Source: Thermaurantimonas aggregans (GTDB lineage Bacteria; Bacteroidota; Bacteroidia; Flavobacteriales; Schleiferiaceae). From it: 64,000 nt of DNA. The stretch lies in assembly GCF_003851885.1 (NCBI RefSeq), contig NZ_BHZE01000002.1, positions 124,001-188,000 of the forward strand. Reading direction: 5' to 3'. Position 1 is the stretch's first letter; the number at the start of each line of letters is the position of its first letter. The notes below the pieces were generated by a model. It did not search any database, had not been told where the DNA came from, and worked only from the letters and a program-made list of their open reading frames with translations. The position numbers and the translations under genes were made by a program. Shown in pieces: positions 18,901 through 26,646 of this stretch.

Positions 18901-19494
18901 ATTGTGGTGAAAGCCAATGCCTTGAGAAGCGATGTAAACAGAGTGCATTGGAACCCCTACACTGAGTTTAATGGGGGAGTATTTCAATATCAAATCCTTC
19001 GCAAGGTAGGTGAATTCGGTGCTTGGCAGTTACTGCCTGTTGTAATAACTGGTACCGATACCATGTATCTTGACGACATTAAGTCTTTTGAAGGTACTGA
19101 AAACCTTTACTGTTACAAAGTAATTGCCGTCGAAGGCACTAACACCTTGCCTATACCTCCAGGGTTTGGTCCATTTGTTAGTACCTCAAACGAAACCTGT
19201 GTCAATCAAAAAGTTAAGCTTTTTGTGCCCAATGCAATTAGACCGGGTTCGCCGATTCTGGAAAACAGAACTTTCAGAGTTCAATTTAAATACCTTGATA
19301 TCACCAGATTTAGCATGCAGATTTTTAACCGTTGGGGCCAACTTATGTTTGAAACCGACGATCCTAACAAGGGTTGGGATGCCACCTTCGAGGGCAAAGA
19401 AGTACCTGCCGGAGTTTACACATATCTCATTAAGTACGCGACTCCGGGCGATAACGAACAAGAAGAACGAGGTACATTCACAGTTATTAGATAA
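15994..19494 (+). CDS. Giant secreted protein with gliding-motility-type C-terminal (T9SS type B) domain
   Basis: The 1166-residue protein has an N-terminal signal sequence (ALFTIFLFVFSFLSYHTKSS). A Cys-rich N-terminal region follows (HIRGGEITWRC, CCRNNSINIVG), then cadherin/Ig-like segments, and from about 500 to 1050 several fibronectin-III-like modules (for example INYILRVCEGTNTLYWNRYNGW and YILQRGHSANGPFYEIVRF). The last 90 residues are the CHU_C/gliding-motility-associated domain (FVPNAIRPG, MQIFNRWGQLMFETDD, GWDATFEGKEVPAGVYTYLIKY), a type B sorting signal for the type IX system. It is likely a surface adhesin or filament. It ends at a strong terminator and is probably transcribed alone. 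Confidence 0.9.
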   Translation: MRMYKNALFTIFLFVFSFLSYHTKSSHIRGGEITWRCAPNGGWIFTFKIYGECGSTVISQFETSLTQQLQIQNYPTVGGTTNVTVTRISRQDISPKCWNPSWEWRCTPNNQPPFNGQNPQCPPQFTPCDWNGQSYGAVAEFVYESAPIMLSGTPPAQGWTVNWNVCCRNNSINIVGASGQSAWFRSVMFPKPNPTGPGFMNASTCYDNSPQFLEPPVVVICAGNPQIYSPLSFDKDLDPVQYSLANGLGNNGNPMTWATGYSANQPFPTNAPNGPTSIDPTTGNITINQIGNITEGNYLLVIRVTSFCGGVPISEVYRDVQISIVNCQKIQGNPPNNAPSLTISPIGNLNYTLVGNTLTVYAVAKDTIQFNLLAQDIDLNPLPPTNIPAIPQQVRFFAAGGQVGANLTDTNSCDFPPCAVMHPGPGQSGYTNPVNNAIKFFWRTDCNHLSSNSVCGISGLNEYVFTLRMSDNYCPSPAIAIATVRVIINASSADSARLHCVNRLNNNGVYQLNWTPPQDTGYNFNYYIIYGSPSPAGPYVPLDTLYGWATNTYTTQPLTPNTGWNFYVASNMGCNYSSNSDTLRAIELNLNVFPPNNGQFGQMTWNDIKTNGSSDKFFSIWAEHPKGSNNWIKLDSTKLFTYTDTVNACGDTVAFQIRAEQDSGASCFAYSNIEDGYFTDISNTDTMQLVYVTVNNNKAQIDFLPSNSGDVETYYILSGNPFTNTWSIVDTLDQNDTLPHIWQGSNAGNQIEYFRVISADSCGNFSDDQIVVWHNTLLINYILRVCEGTNTLYWNRYNGWGNDLVGYEVYADINSPILGNLPNQLLFTGTPNDTFYVQTSFEEGADYCYRVEAIHTNGIRSVSQITCMNPGVLIPSNLMYIPYTEVKNNAIQIEFFYDGAADIREYILQRGHSANGPFYEIVRFPHNTTPPFRHTFTDNKVDINQSYFYRVVGVNNCDTIGAVSNHARNIVVKANALRSDVNRVHWNPYTEFNGGVFQYQILRKVGEFGAWQLLPVVITGTDTMYLDDIKSFEGTENLYCYKVIAVEGTNTLPIPPGFGPFVSTSNETCVNQKVKLFVPNAIRPGSPILENRTFRVQFKYLDITRFSMQIFNRWGQLMFETDDPNKGWDATFEGKEVPAGVYTYLIKYATPGDNEQEERGTFTVIR

Positions 19495-19511
19495 AATTTT
19501 ATATAACTTTG

Positions 19512-19537
19512 GCCCGCTCAATGAGCGGGCTTTTTTA
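19512..19537 (+). terminator. Intrinsic terminator after the giant surface protein
   Basis: GCCCGCTC and GAGCGGGC pair around a short loop and are followed by TTTTTTT. An in-frame ATG at 19537 lies at the very edge of this T-run, which is why the next gene is taken to start at 19552. Confidence 0.88.
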
Positions 19538-19551
19538 TGCTACACCGCGTC

Positions 19552-19944
19552 ATGAAAAAACTATTCTTTGCACTTTTTCTTGCCCTTTATTCCCTTTTTG
19601 GTGCAAATGCCCAAATAACAGAGGAAATCAGCGAATCGACCCGGCAAATATTTATCAACTACAAAAGGCGATTCGAAAATAAAAGTCGAGTTACAGGGTA
19701 TAGAATTCAACTCTTTACCGGAAACAAGCAATCTGCCGACCGCATCAGAGCTCAGTATTTAGCTCAAAACTTTCCTTACCCTGTCTATATGGTCTTTGAA
19801 ATGCCCAATTATAAAATTCAGGTGGGTGATTTCAGAGATCGAATTGAAGCCGAGGGCGTACGTGAAAGCTTGATGGGAACATTTAGTGGTGCTTTTTTGG
19901 TGAGAACCTCAATCACCCCGTATTTAAAAATAGCTAATTTTTAA
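19552..19944 (+). CDS. Exported SPOR-like domain protein
   Basis: This 130-residue protein has a signal peptide (KKLFFALFLALYSLFGANAQ) and a C-terminal segment of about 75 residues (GYRIQLFTGNKQSADRIRAQ, PNYKIQVGDFRDRIEAEGV) that fits a SPOR domain, a fold which binds denuded glycan strands of peptidoglycan. Small SPOR-domain proteins before pyrH are common in Bacteroidota. The domain call rests on the YxIQxG/F pattern and strand spacing. It is 13 bases from pyrH and probably heads the pyrH-frr operon. Confidence 0.75.
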   Translation: MKKLFFALFLALYSLFGANAQITEEISESTRQIFINYKRRFENKSRVTGYRIQLFTGNKQSADRIRAQYLAQNFPYPVYMVFEMPNYKIQVGDFRDRIEAEGVRESLMGTFSGAFLVRTSITPYLKIANF

Positions 19945-19957
19945 TCAGGTTTAACGA

Positions 19958-20665
19958 ATGAAATATAAACGCGTACTACTTAAACTGAGCGGTGAAGCTC
20001 TGATGGGAAGTCAGAACTACGGCATTGACCCCAAACGACTAAAAGAATACGCAAACGAAATAAAAGACGTTGTTTCTCAAGGTCTTCAGTTGGCTATCGT
20101 CATCGGCGGAGGAAACATTTTTCGGGGAGTTTCAGGGGCGGCTACCGGTATGGACCGTGTGCAAGCCGACCACATGGGTATGTTGGCCACAGTGATTAAT
20201 TCTTTAGCGCTTCAATCAGCCCTCGAAAATGAAGGCATCTTTACCCGATGCATGTCGGCCATCGAGATGAATAAAATCGCCGAACCTTTCATCCGTCGTC
20301 GCGCCATCCGCCACCTTGAGAAGGGTAGGGTAGTGATTTTCGCCGGCGGCACAGGCAATCCCTATTTTACAACAGATACAGCCGCTACACTTCGAGCCAT
20401 CGAAATAGATGCCGAAGCCATTTTAAAGGGTACTCGAGTAGATGGCATTTATTCTGCTGACCCTGAAAAAGACGCAAACGCTAAAAAATTTGATGCCCTT
20501 TCTTTTAAAGAAGTGTATGAAAAAGGCCTGAATGTAATGGACATGACCGCCTTTACCTTAAGCCACGAAAACAATCTGCCTATTATCGTCTTCGACATGA
20601 ATAAGCCAGGTAACCTAAGAAAGGTGATTTTTGGAGAGAATATCGGAACAATTGTCAAAAATTAA
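19958..20665 (+). CDS. pyrH: UMP kinase
   Basis: This 235-residue member of the amino-acid-kinase fold phosphorylates UMP to UDP for pyrimidine nucleotide synthesis. Motifs are [15 protein letters not shown] at the start, [29 protein letters not shown] and [16 protein letters not shown] with the phosphate-binding loop. Full length, no anomaly. The bacterial enzyme is a hexamer controlled by GTP and UTP. It lies 10 bases before frr, the usual Bacteroidota order. Confidence 0.97.
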   Translation: MKYKRVLLKLSGEALMGSQNYGIDPKRLKEYANEIKDVVSQGLQLAIVIGGGNIFRGVSGAATGMDRVQADHMGMLATVINSLALQSALENEGIFTRCMSAIEMNKIAEPFIRRRAIRHLEKGRVVIFAGGTGNPYFTTDTAATLRAIEIDAEAILKGTRVDGIYSADPEKDANAKKFDALSFKEVYEKGLNVMDMTAFTLSHENNLPIIVFDMNKPGNLRKVIFGENIGTIVKN

Positions 20666-20675
20666 TACTTGAAAA

Positions 20676-21236
20676 ATGGACGAAATACAACTCGTACTTG
20701 AAACCGCTGAAGAGAGCATGAAAAAGGCTCTCCATCATTTGGAGAAAGAACTCGTAAAAATTCGCGCCGGTAAAGCAAATCCTGCTTTGCTCGAAAGCAT
20801 AAAACTAGAATACTATGGTGTGATGAGCCCGCTAAACGGTGTGGCCAACATAATGGTACCTGATGCCCGTACCATCACCATTCAACCCTGGGAAAAGAAA
20901 ATGATCCCCGAAATCGAACGCGCTATTATGAATGCCGGACTCGGCCTCAATCCACAAAACAATGGCGAAATGGTCATTATCAACATTCCTCCCCTTACTG
21001 AGGAACGACGTAAAGAACTCGTAAAGCAAAGCCGCGCTGAAGCCGAGCATGCTCGCGTAGGCATACGCGCAGCTCGTAAAGAAGCCAATGACGAGCTTAA
21101 AAAGCTCCAAAATCAGGGAATAGCTGAAGATGCTATAAAAGACGCCGAAGAAAAAGTTCAAAAACTCACTAACCTCTATATCTCAAAAGTCGATCAGATG
21201 CTTGAGAAAAAAGAGGCTGATATCATGACCGTATGA
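20676..21236 (+). CDS. frr: Ribosome recycling factor
   Basis: This 186-residue protein splits post-termination ribosomes together with EF-G. It has the typical three-helix bundle, with the conserved HLEKELVKIRAGKANPALLE near the N-terminus, the domain II segment TITIQPWEKKMIPEIERAI, and PPLTEERRKELVKQSRAEAEHARVGIRAARKEA. The length is standard. Its stop overlaps the ATG of the next lipoprotein gene by four bases. Confidence 0.97.
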   Translation: MDEIQLVLETAEESMKKALHHLEKELVKIRAGKANPALLESIKLEYYGVMSPLNGVANIMVPDARTITIQPWEKKMIPEIERAIMNAGLGLNPQNNGEMVIINIPPLTEERRKELVKQSRAEAEHARVGIRAARKEANDELKKLQNQGIAEDAIKDAEEKVQKLTNLYISKVDQMLEKKEADIMTV

Positions 21237-21607
21237 AAAATTTCTTACATGCCGGGGCTCTCGCCCTGGCTATTTTATTTTCTAGCTGCTCATCATCCAT
21301 TAATGTTGAGGATGGGGATACACTTACTGTGTATGTAAATAATTACTCTGTTAAGGATTTTGAGCCTTATCTCGACTGCTCAACGGTGCTTTCAAAAAAT
21401 TCAGCAGACCACAAAAAGTTAGTAAAATTAATAGCTGATCTTAGCGACGAAACGTTTGAAGAGGAAGACGGCAGCAATTATTACACTATTACAATTACTG
21501 ATGCTACAGGAATCCAAAAGGCAACGGTCACCATACCTCAGGGGGGCGGAGGGCGCTCGAAAAGCAAGAAGCTCTTTCAATTGCTCGATCAGATTTGTAT
21601 CTATTGA
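21233..21607 (+). CDS. Small predicted lipoprotein of unknown function
   Basis: The 124-residue product has a signal peptide with a lipobox (ALAILFSSC). The rest is about 100 residues with no family I recognise, containing an acidic patch (LSDETFEEEDGSNYYTITIT) and a glycine-rich GGGGRSKSKK stretch near the C-terminus. Its start overlaps the frr stop (ATGA), so it is translated from the pyrH-frr message. The beta-rich tail could be a small protease-inhibitor-like fold, but this is a guess. Confidence 0.7.
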   Translation: MKNFLHAGALALAILFSSCSSSINVEDGDTLTVYVNNYSVKDFEPYLDCSTVLSKNSADHKKLVKLIADLSDETFEEEDGSNYYTITITDATGIQKATVTIPQGGGGRSKSKKLFQLLDQICIY

Positions 21608-21716
21608 TTGACTGTGTCATAGTATCTGTATGTAAATAGACTTTCGAATTAGCTTAATAGATATCTTTAATACGTGAAATTCATCGAATTTGGTCAAAAA
21701 AAAGGCCTATAAAAAG

Positions 21717-21724
21717 TATTTTTG
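21717..21724 (+). promoter_or_regulatory. -7 promoter box of ppc
   Basis: TATTTTTG matches TAnnTTTG, with a TTTG at 21689-21692 as a possible -33 element (24-base gap, slightly long). It overlaps an in-frame TTG at 21722, so the ppc start must be the ATG at 21743. Confidence 0.6.
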
Positions 21725-21742
21725 ACCAAACAGAGTCGTTCC

Positions 21743-24298
21743 ATGAATTTTTCAGATGTGTATGACAAGCACGTAGTTCTTACCTATCATTTGTACAATA
21801 ACCTGTTTCTTACATTGCCTTATACAGGCATTCAAACAGCCGGACCCTACGTGCCAATTTTAAATAAAAAATCGTTTGAAGGTCTCCAGGCAGGTTTAGC
21901 ACCAGATGAAATATTAAACCACTTCTTTGAAGACCATTATCCTATCGAAAGTGAACAGGAAAAAATCGACTTTCTCTTCAAGGTAGTACAATACATCGAG
22001 CGGCAAGTGGTACTATTTGATGCCGTTGAAGATGCAGCCTTCGAAAAACTTCACGACCTGCAAGGAAAAGGTACCCTGTCCTTCTTAATAGAAGAGGCTA
22101 AAGCTGAAAATGCGCTCAATGCCCTGGGCAAAGTATTGTCTTCTTTTGGAGTTCGAGTAGTACTAACAGCGCATCCAACCCAGTTTTATCCGGGTCATAT
22201 ACTTAGCATTATAACCGATATGGAGCAAGCCATTCGCAAAGGCAATGCTGCAGAGGTCACAACCTTAATGCGGCAGCTTGGTCTAAGCGCCATGTATCGT
22301 CGCAACAAACCTACTCCTCTTGAAGAGGCTACTTCGCTCATTTGGTATCTCGAAAACATATTCTATGACGTAAACGCCCAAATTCACCGACTCCTACTTG
22401 ATAAAGTACCTTCCTACACCTTTAATCCCAAACTCATTACCACAGGCTTCTGGCCAGGTGGAGATCGCGATGGCAACCCTACTGTGAAGTCAGATACTAC
22501 CATCGATACATGTAAACGATTAAAAGAGAGCATACTAAGATGCTATTTGCGCGATGTGCGTTCTCTTAAGCGCAAGCTCACCTTCCCAGGAATTGACCTT
22601 AAAATTCGAGAAATTGAGCTTCGTCTTCAATCAACCATCTATCGCCATGACGACAACTACTATAATCGCCCGGAAGAAGTGATTGCCGATCTTCAACACA
22701 TTCGGGAAGAACTTCAGCAAAAATTTATGAGTCTGTATTGTGACGATGTAGATGCACTCATTCGCCAACTTCAAACTTTTGGCTTTCACTTCGCCCCCCT
22801 CGACATTCGTCAGGACTCTCGAGTACATCGTTCTTGGGCATTTGAGTTTTTGTCCTTTAGGGGTCTTGAGGAGCAATATCAAGTTTTTTCTACCGTAGAG
22901 CAAAAACTTGACTTTTGGTGGAATCAGCAGTGCGACCTACTATCTGATGAACTACTTTATCTGTCACCCGACCTCGCAGATGTTATCAGGCTTATTAAGG
23001 CCTTACCAATGATTCACATAAAGAATGGCCCAAGATCCATCGAACGCTACATCATCTCAAACACCCAAAATGCTGAAGACCTCGCTATTCTAAAATTTTT
23101 ACTTACGGCTGCTGGCAGCGATTTTTACCTTCATATTCAGCCTATTCCTCTCTTCGAAACAGTAAAAGATCTGGCCAATTCCGAGCAGATTTTAACTGCG
23201 CTTTTCAATCACAGTGGTTACCGCCAGTGGTTAGCCGCGCATGGCAATAGGCAGACTATCATGCTCGGTTTTAGTGATGGCACCAAAGACGGAGGTTATC
23301 TCAAAGCCAACATAGCCATCTATAAAGCAAAAGCTGCAATCACTCGATTATGCCGTACCTATGGCATAGAACCGATCTTCTTCGACGGACGTGGCGGCCC
23401 ACCTGCTCGTGGCGGTGGCGATACACACCTCTATTATGCAGCACAAGGTGCCGACATCGCCTGCAGCGAAATACAACTCACCATCCAAGGCCAAACCATA
23501 TCCTCCAAATTCGGAAACCATCAGGCAGCACGATACAACCTAGAGCAACTCCTCACGGCTGGAGCTGGGCGCTACCTCTTCAGAAACTCCACACCCACCC
23601 TTACCGACCAAGAAGCTGAACTCCTGAGTCAACTAGCTGAGATTGCTTACACCAAATACGAAAGCCTTAAAAATCACCCTGCCTTTTCCGAATATTTACT
23701 AAAAGCTACCCCACTGCCGTATTACGCCGAAACAAACATCAGCAGTCGTCCAGCCAGGCGTGGCCGTACCGATAAACTTTCACTCGACGACCTTCGCGCC
23801 ATACCTTTCGTTGGCACCTGGGCGCAGATGAAGCAAAATGTGCCTGGCTACTATGGCTTCGGCACAGCCCTACAAGCTGCTATCGATTCTGGTCAGGGCC
23901 AGCAGCTCAAGGACCTTTTTCGACACTCCAGATTCTTTCGTGCCCTTGTGCTCAACAGTATGCAGTCACTTGCCAAAACACGCTTTCAACTCACAGCTTA
24001 CCTCCAGAACGATCCTCAGTTTGCCGACATCTGGCTCGATTTAAAAAAGGAAGCCGACCTCACGCAATCGATGCTCTTGTACATTTCTGGTTATTCGCAG
24101 CTGCTCGATGAGTCACCCAACAACCGCAAATCTATCGCTATGCGCGAAGAAATGATTTTGCCCTTGCTCATCATTCAGCAGTATGCCCTCTTACAATTGC
24201 GAAAGCGTCCTAAGACAGACCCTCAGCACGGAGTGTATAAAAAACTTGTGGTCCGATGCTTCTTCGGCAACATCAACGCCAGTCGCAACAGCGCATAA
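21743..24298 (+). CDS. ppc: Phosphoenolpyruvate carboxylase
   Basis: This protein of about 851 residues fixes bicarbonate onto PEP to give oxaloacetate, refilling the TCA cycle. Key motifs are VVLTAHPTQFYPGHIL with the catalytic His, TGFWPGGDRDGNP, MLGFSDGTKDGGYLKAN, and FFDGRGGPPARGGGDTH, the glycine-rich loop that closes over the active site. The C-terminus ends NASRNSA instead of the MRNTG of the E. coli enzyme, so the final catalytic tail keeps Arg-Asn but differs otherwise; this may be normal in the phylum. It stands alone between a promoter box and a repeat element. Confidence 0.95.
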   Translation: MNFSDVYDKHVVLTYHLYNNLFLTLPYTGIQTAGPYVPILNKKSFEGLQAGLAPDEILNHFFEDHYPIESEQEKIDFLFKVVQYIERQVVLFDAVEDAAFEKLHDLQGKGTLSFLIEEAKAENALNALGKVLSSFGVRVVLTAHPTQFYPGHILSIITDMEQAIRKGNAAEVTTLMRQLGLSAMYRRNKPTPLEEATSLIWYLENIFYDVNAQIHRLLLDKVPSYTFNPKLITTGFWPGGDRDGNPTVKSDTTIDTCKRLKESILRCYLRDVRSLKRKLTFPGIDLKIREIELRLQSTIYRHDDNYYNRPEEVIADLQHIREELQQKFMSLYCDDVDALIRQLQTFGFHFAPLDIRQDSRVHRSWAFEFLSFRGLEEQYQVFSTVEQKLDFWWNQQCDLLSDELLYLSPDLADVIRLIKALPMIHIKNGPRSIERYIISNTQNAEDLAILKFLLTAAGSDFYLHIQPIPLFETVKDLANSEQILTALFNHSGYRQWLAAHGNRQTIMLGFSDGTKDGGYLKANIAIYKAKAAITRLCRTYGIEPIFFDGRGGPPARGGGDTHLYYAAQGADIACSEIQLTIQGQTISSKFGNHQAARYNLEQLLTAGAGRYLFRNSTPTLTDQEAELLSQLAEIAYTKYESLKNHPAFSEYLLKATPLPYYAETNISSRPARRGRTDKLSLDDLRAIPFVGTWAQMKQNVPGYYGFGTALQAAIDSGQGQQLKDLFRHSRFFRALVLNSMQSLAKTRFQLTAYLQNDPQFADIWLDLKKEADLTQSMLLYISGYSQLLDESPNNRKSIAMREEMILPLLIIQQYALLQLRKRPKTDPQHGVYKKLVVRCFFGNINASRNSA

Positions 24299-24320
24299 AA
24301 TTTTTTTCTTTTTTTCTTTT

Positions 24321-24462
24321 TGGGCGTGCCCCAGGCTGGCGCTTATGGCGCTCAGCCTGGGTCGGGCTACTCCGGGGTACGCTTCGCTCCCGTGCTACGG
24401 CTCAGCTACGCTTCGCCTTCGCACCGCGCTGTCGCGCGCCCTACGTATCCCTCACGCGGGTA
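24321..24462 (+). repeat. Dispersed GC-rich structured repeat, copy B
   Basis: The element starts after a T-rich tract (24299-24320) directly behind the ppc stop. It begins GGGCGTGCCCC, has a strong hairpin CCAGGCTGGCGC / GCGCTCAGCCTGG (24331-24360), continues GGGTCGGGCTA, and ends in ATCCCTCACGCGGG. Its 3' half (TCGCTCCCGTGCTACGGCT, ACCGCGCTGTCGCGCGCCC) is closely matched by the reverse strand of the copy at 52794-52968. Open frames crossing it are composition artefacts. The remaining bases to 24579 show no other feature. Confidence 0.8.
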
Positions 24463-24579
24463 AAACATTAAACCTCATTTTCAAATGGATATCTTCGTAC
24501 CAGTCTCCCGAGCTTTTGACGTTCAGAAATAAAACTTTCCTATAATCTCTGTTTTAGCTGCACTGAAATGTTCAAAAAA

Positions 24580-26133
24580 TCAATTTACACGTTCTTTAGA
24601 CAGTTGCGACCTAAGCTGCTCAGCTACAGTCAGCACAATGGGATCATGCATCTTAATTACTTTTTTCCCAGCTTGCGGTCCAAAGATCATGTAGGCTAAA
24701 GTGGCCTTTACATGTAAAATGCTGAAGTCTTTCATTTCTTGAGAGGAAGCCTCAGTTGAGGCGTTTCTACGCAAACCCATCAGCTGAAGAGCTTCTTCAA
24801 AAGTCGGATTAAAATCTTTCAAAAACCTTTCAAAGCCCTTATTCTTCCAAGAGTCCCCATTTTCACTCACATACTCAAACATTTTTTCACTTGGATTGAT
24901 CATATACTGCATGCTGTGGGCAAAATGATGTAGTTCTTTGTATTTTAAGTTTATATCTGGTTGTATTCCGCCTCTCTCCATCAGGGTTTTTCCGTTTTTC
25001 GATGTGTGAATTTTTCTATCACCCCCTTTTTGTTCGTGTATTTCGGGTAAATAGGGCGATTGAATGGAGCGACCCGATGGGGTAAAATAACGAGCCGTAG
25101 TAATTCGCACACGGCTACCGTCGGGCAGAAGGCTTTCTTCTTGTACCAGCCCTTTGCCAAAGGTTGGCGAGCCTGCAATGAGCCCTCGCGAGTTGTCTTG
25201 AATAGCACCCGCCAAGACTTCGGCTGCTGAGGCCGAACCTTCATTTACCAGCACCACCAGCGGCAGCTTTCTGAAGCGCCCGTCACTTAGAGCTTTTACA
25301 GCTTCTCTGGCTTTCGAGCGATCTTCCACAATGACCACTGTGTCGTTTGCAGAAAGAAATTCTCTGGTCACGCGCACAGCTTCTATCATGAGTCCTCCCG
25401 GATTATCTCTGAGGTCAAGGATCACTCCTTTAGCCGTATCAATGCGCAGTTTCTTCGCTTCTCGCAAAAAATTTTGATACGTATTTTCTGCAAATCGCTC
25501 TATGCCCATTACAGCAATACCGCCAGGCAAATAAAATCCTTCATTTACCGATGGTACTGCAATCCATTCTTTTTCAAGTGTTTTGGTTATTTTAGAGTTT
25601 TCTCGTAGCAGAGTAAGTTGAATTTTATCGCGCTTAGGATTCCGTATGAGCGCAATGATTTTTTGTAACTCGCCAGCATAAGGGGCTTCTGTTAGGTTTT
25701 CACCATCTATGGTAAGCAGTTTGTCGCCGGCTTTTACAGCAGCACCTGCAGCAGGTGAGCCTGGAAATACACTGAGCACCACGGCAGTATCATTTACCAT
25801 TGTAAATTCTATACCAGCGCCATAATACCTGCCTGTGATTTCTTCTTCTACATCGCCCGAATGTGCTGAGTCAATGAAAGAAGAGTGCGGATCGAGCCTA
25901 TGCAGGATGTCATTGATAGCATAATCCATAAGTGAATCTACATTCACGTGCTCGACATAGTTATTTTCGATAAGAGCAAGAATTCGCTGAAGCTTGCTAA
26001 GACGATTTTCAGAAAAGGTAAAACCTTTTTGGGTAGAGACATTATTTTCAGAAATAAAAATGCCCAACCAAACCCCCACAATCGCTGATAGGGCCATATA
26101 TAAGGGCCAGAAGGTTGAGCCTTTTGATTTCAT
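24580..26133 (-). CDS. S41 family carboxy-terminal processing peptidase
   Basis: This 517-residue protease has an N-terminal membrane anchor (FWPLYMALSAIVGVWLGIFIS), then a PDZ domain (RYYGAGIEFTMVNDTAVVLSVFPGSPAAGAAVKAGDKLLTIDGE), then the S41 fold with catalytic Ser in VLVNEGSASAAEVLAGAIQD and Lys in SPTFGKGLVQ. The family cleaves C-terminal tails of periplasmic or tagged proteins (CtpA/Prc type). A C-terminal extension of about 140 residues after the catalytic domain is usual in Bacteroidota. It lies downstream of the dCMP deaminase gene in the same direction. Confidence 0.93.
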   Translation of the reverse strand: MKSKGSTFWPLYMALSAIVGVWLGIFISENNVSTQKGFTFSENRLSKLQRILALIENNYVEHVNVDSLMDYAINDILHRLDPHSSFIDSAHSGDVEEEITGRYYGAGIEFTMVNDTAVVLSVFPGSPAAGAAVKAGDKLLTIDGENLTEAPYAGELQKIIALIRNPKRDKIQLTLLRENSKITKTLEKEWIAVPSVNEGFYLPGGIAVMGIERFAENTYQNFLREAKKLRIDTAKGVILDLRDNPGGLMIEAVRVTREFLSANDTVVIVEDRSKAREAVKALSDGRFRKLPLVVLVNEGSASAAEVLAGAIQDNSRGLIAGSPTFGKGLVQEESLLPDGSRVRITTARYFTPSGRSIQSPYLPEIHEQKGGDRKIHTSKNGKTLMERGGIQPDINLKYKELHHFAHSMQYMINPSEKMFEYVSENGDSWKNKGFERFLKDFNPTFEEALQLMGLRRNASTEASSQEMKDFSILHVKATLAYMIFGPQAGKKVIKMHDPIVLTVAEQLRSQLSKERVN

Positions 26134-26181
26134 ATCGGCATTTGGATGTTTCTTTTAACGAAAAGGGATAAAAGTTGTTTT

Positions 26182-26646
26182 TCAGCCAGTCGAATTATCC
26201 AATTCAGGATATTGAACAATCTCTACACCTGCTCTTTCAAGAAATTCTAATCCCGAAGTATCGCTGTATTTGCGAATATACACAAGCCTGCAAATACCGG
26301 CTTGATGAATCAGCTTTGCGCAGTCGCGACAGGGCGAGAGCGTAAGGTATAGAGTAGCTCCACGGCACGATTGTGTGCTCCCTGCTACTTTCAGGATGGC
26401 ATTGGCCTCAGCATGCAGTACATACCATTTTGTTTCGCCTGTTTCATCTTCACAATCATTTTCAAAACCCGAAGGTGTGCCATTGTATCCATCTGATATG
26501 ATCATGCGATCTTTTACGATTAGCGCCCCTACCTTTTTTCGGGTGCAGTGTGAGAGCTGTGCCCATTGTTGAGCCATCCGAAGGTATGCTTGGTCGTATC
26601 GCTGGGTTTTGCTCAGTTCCGTATCAGTACTTTTGATGTGTTCCAT
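26182..26646 (-). CDS. dCMP deaminase family protein (ComEB-like)
   Basis: This 154-residue zinc enzyme converts dCMP to dUMP for thymidylate synthesis. The zinc motif is complete: His and catalytic Glu in HAEANAIL, and two cysteines in LSPCRDCAKL. Family segments KKVGALIVKDRMIISDGYNGTPSGFEN and KWYVLHAEANAI are present. The ATG at 26646 was chosen because the family begins shortly before the KTQRYDQAYLRMA segment. This start lies inside the end of the upstream esterase gene, giving a 34-base overlap. It is probably co-transcribed with the S41 protease that follows. Confidence 0.92.
   Translation of the reverse strand: MEHIKSTDTELSKTQRYDQAYLRMAQQWAQLSHCTRKKVGALIVKDRMIISDGYNGTPSGFENDCEDETGETKWYVLHAEANAILKVAGSTQSCRGATLYLTLSPCRDCAKLIHQAGICRLVYIRKYSDTSGLEFLERAGVEIVQYPELDNSTG

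Noticed and set aside
24183-24545. Open frames (71-120 codons) over the end of ppc and repeat copy B
   Set aside because: They begin inside ppc in another frame and continue through the repeat; composition is that of a frame shadow.
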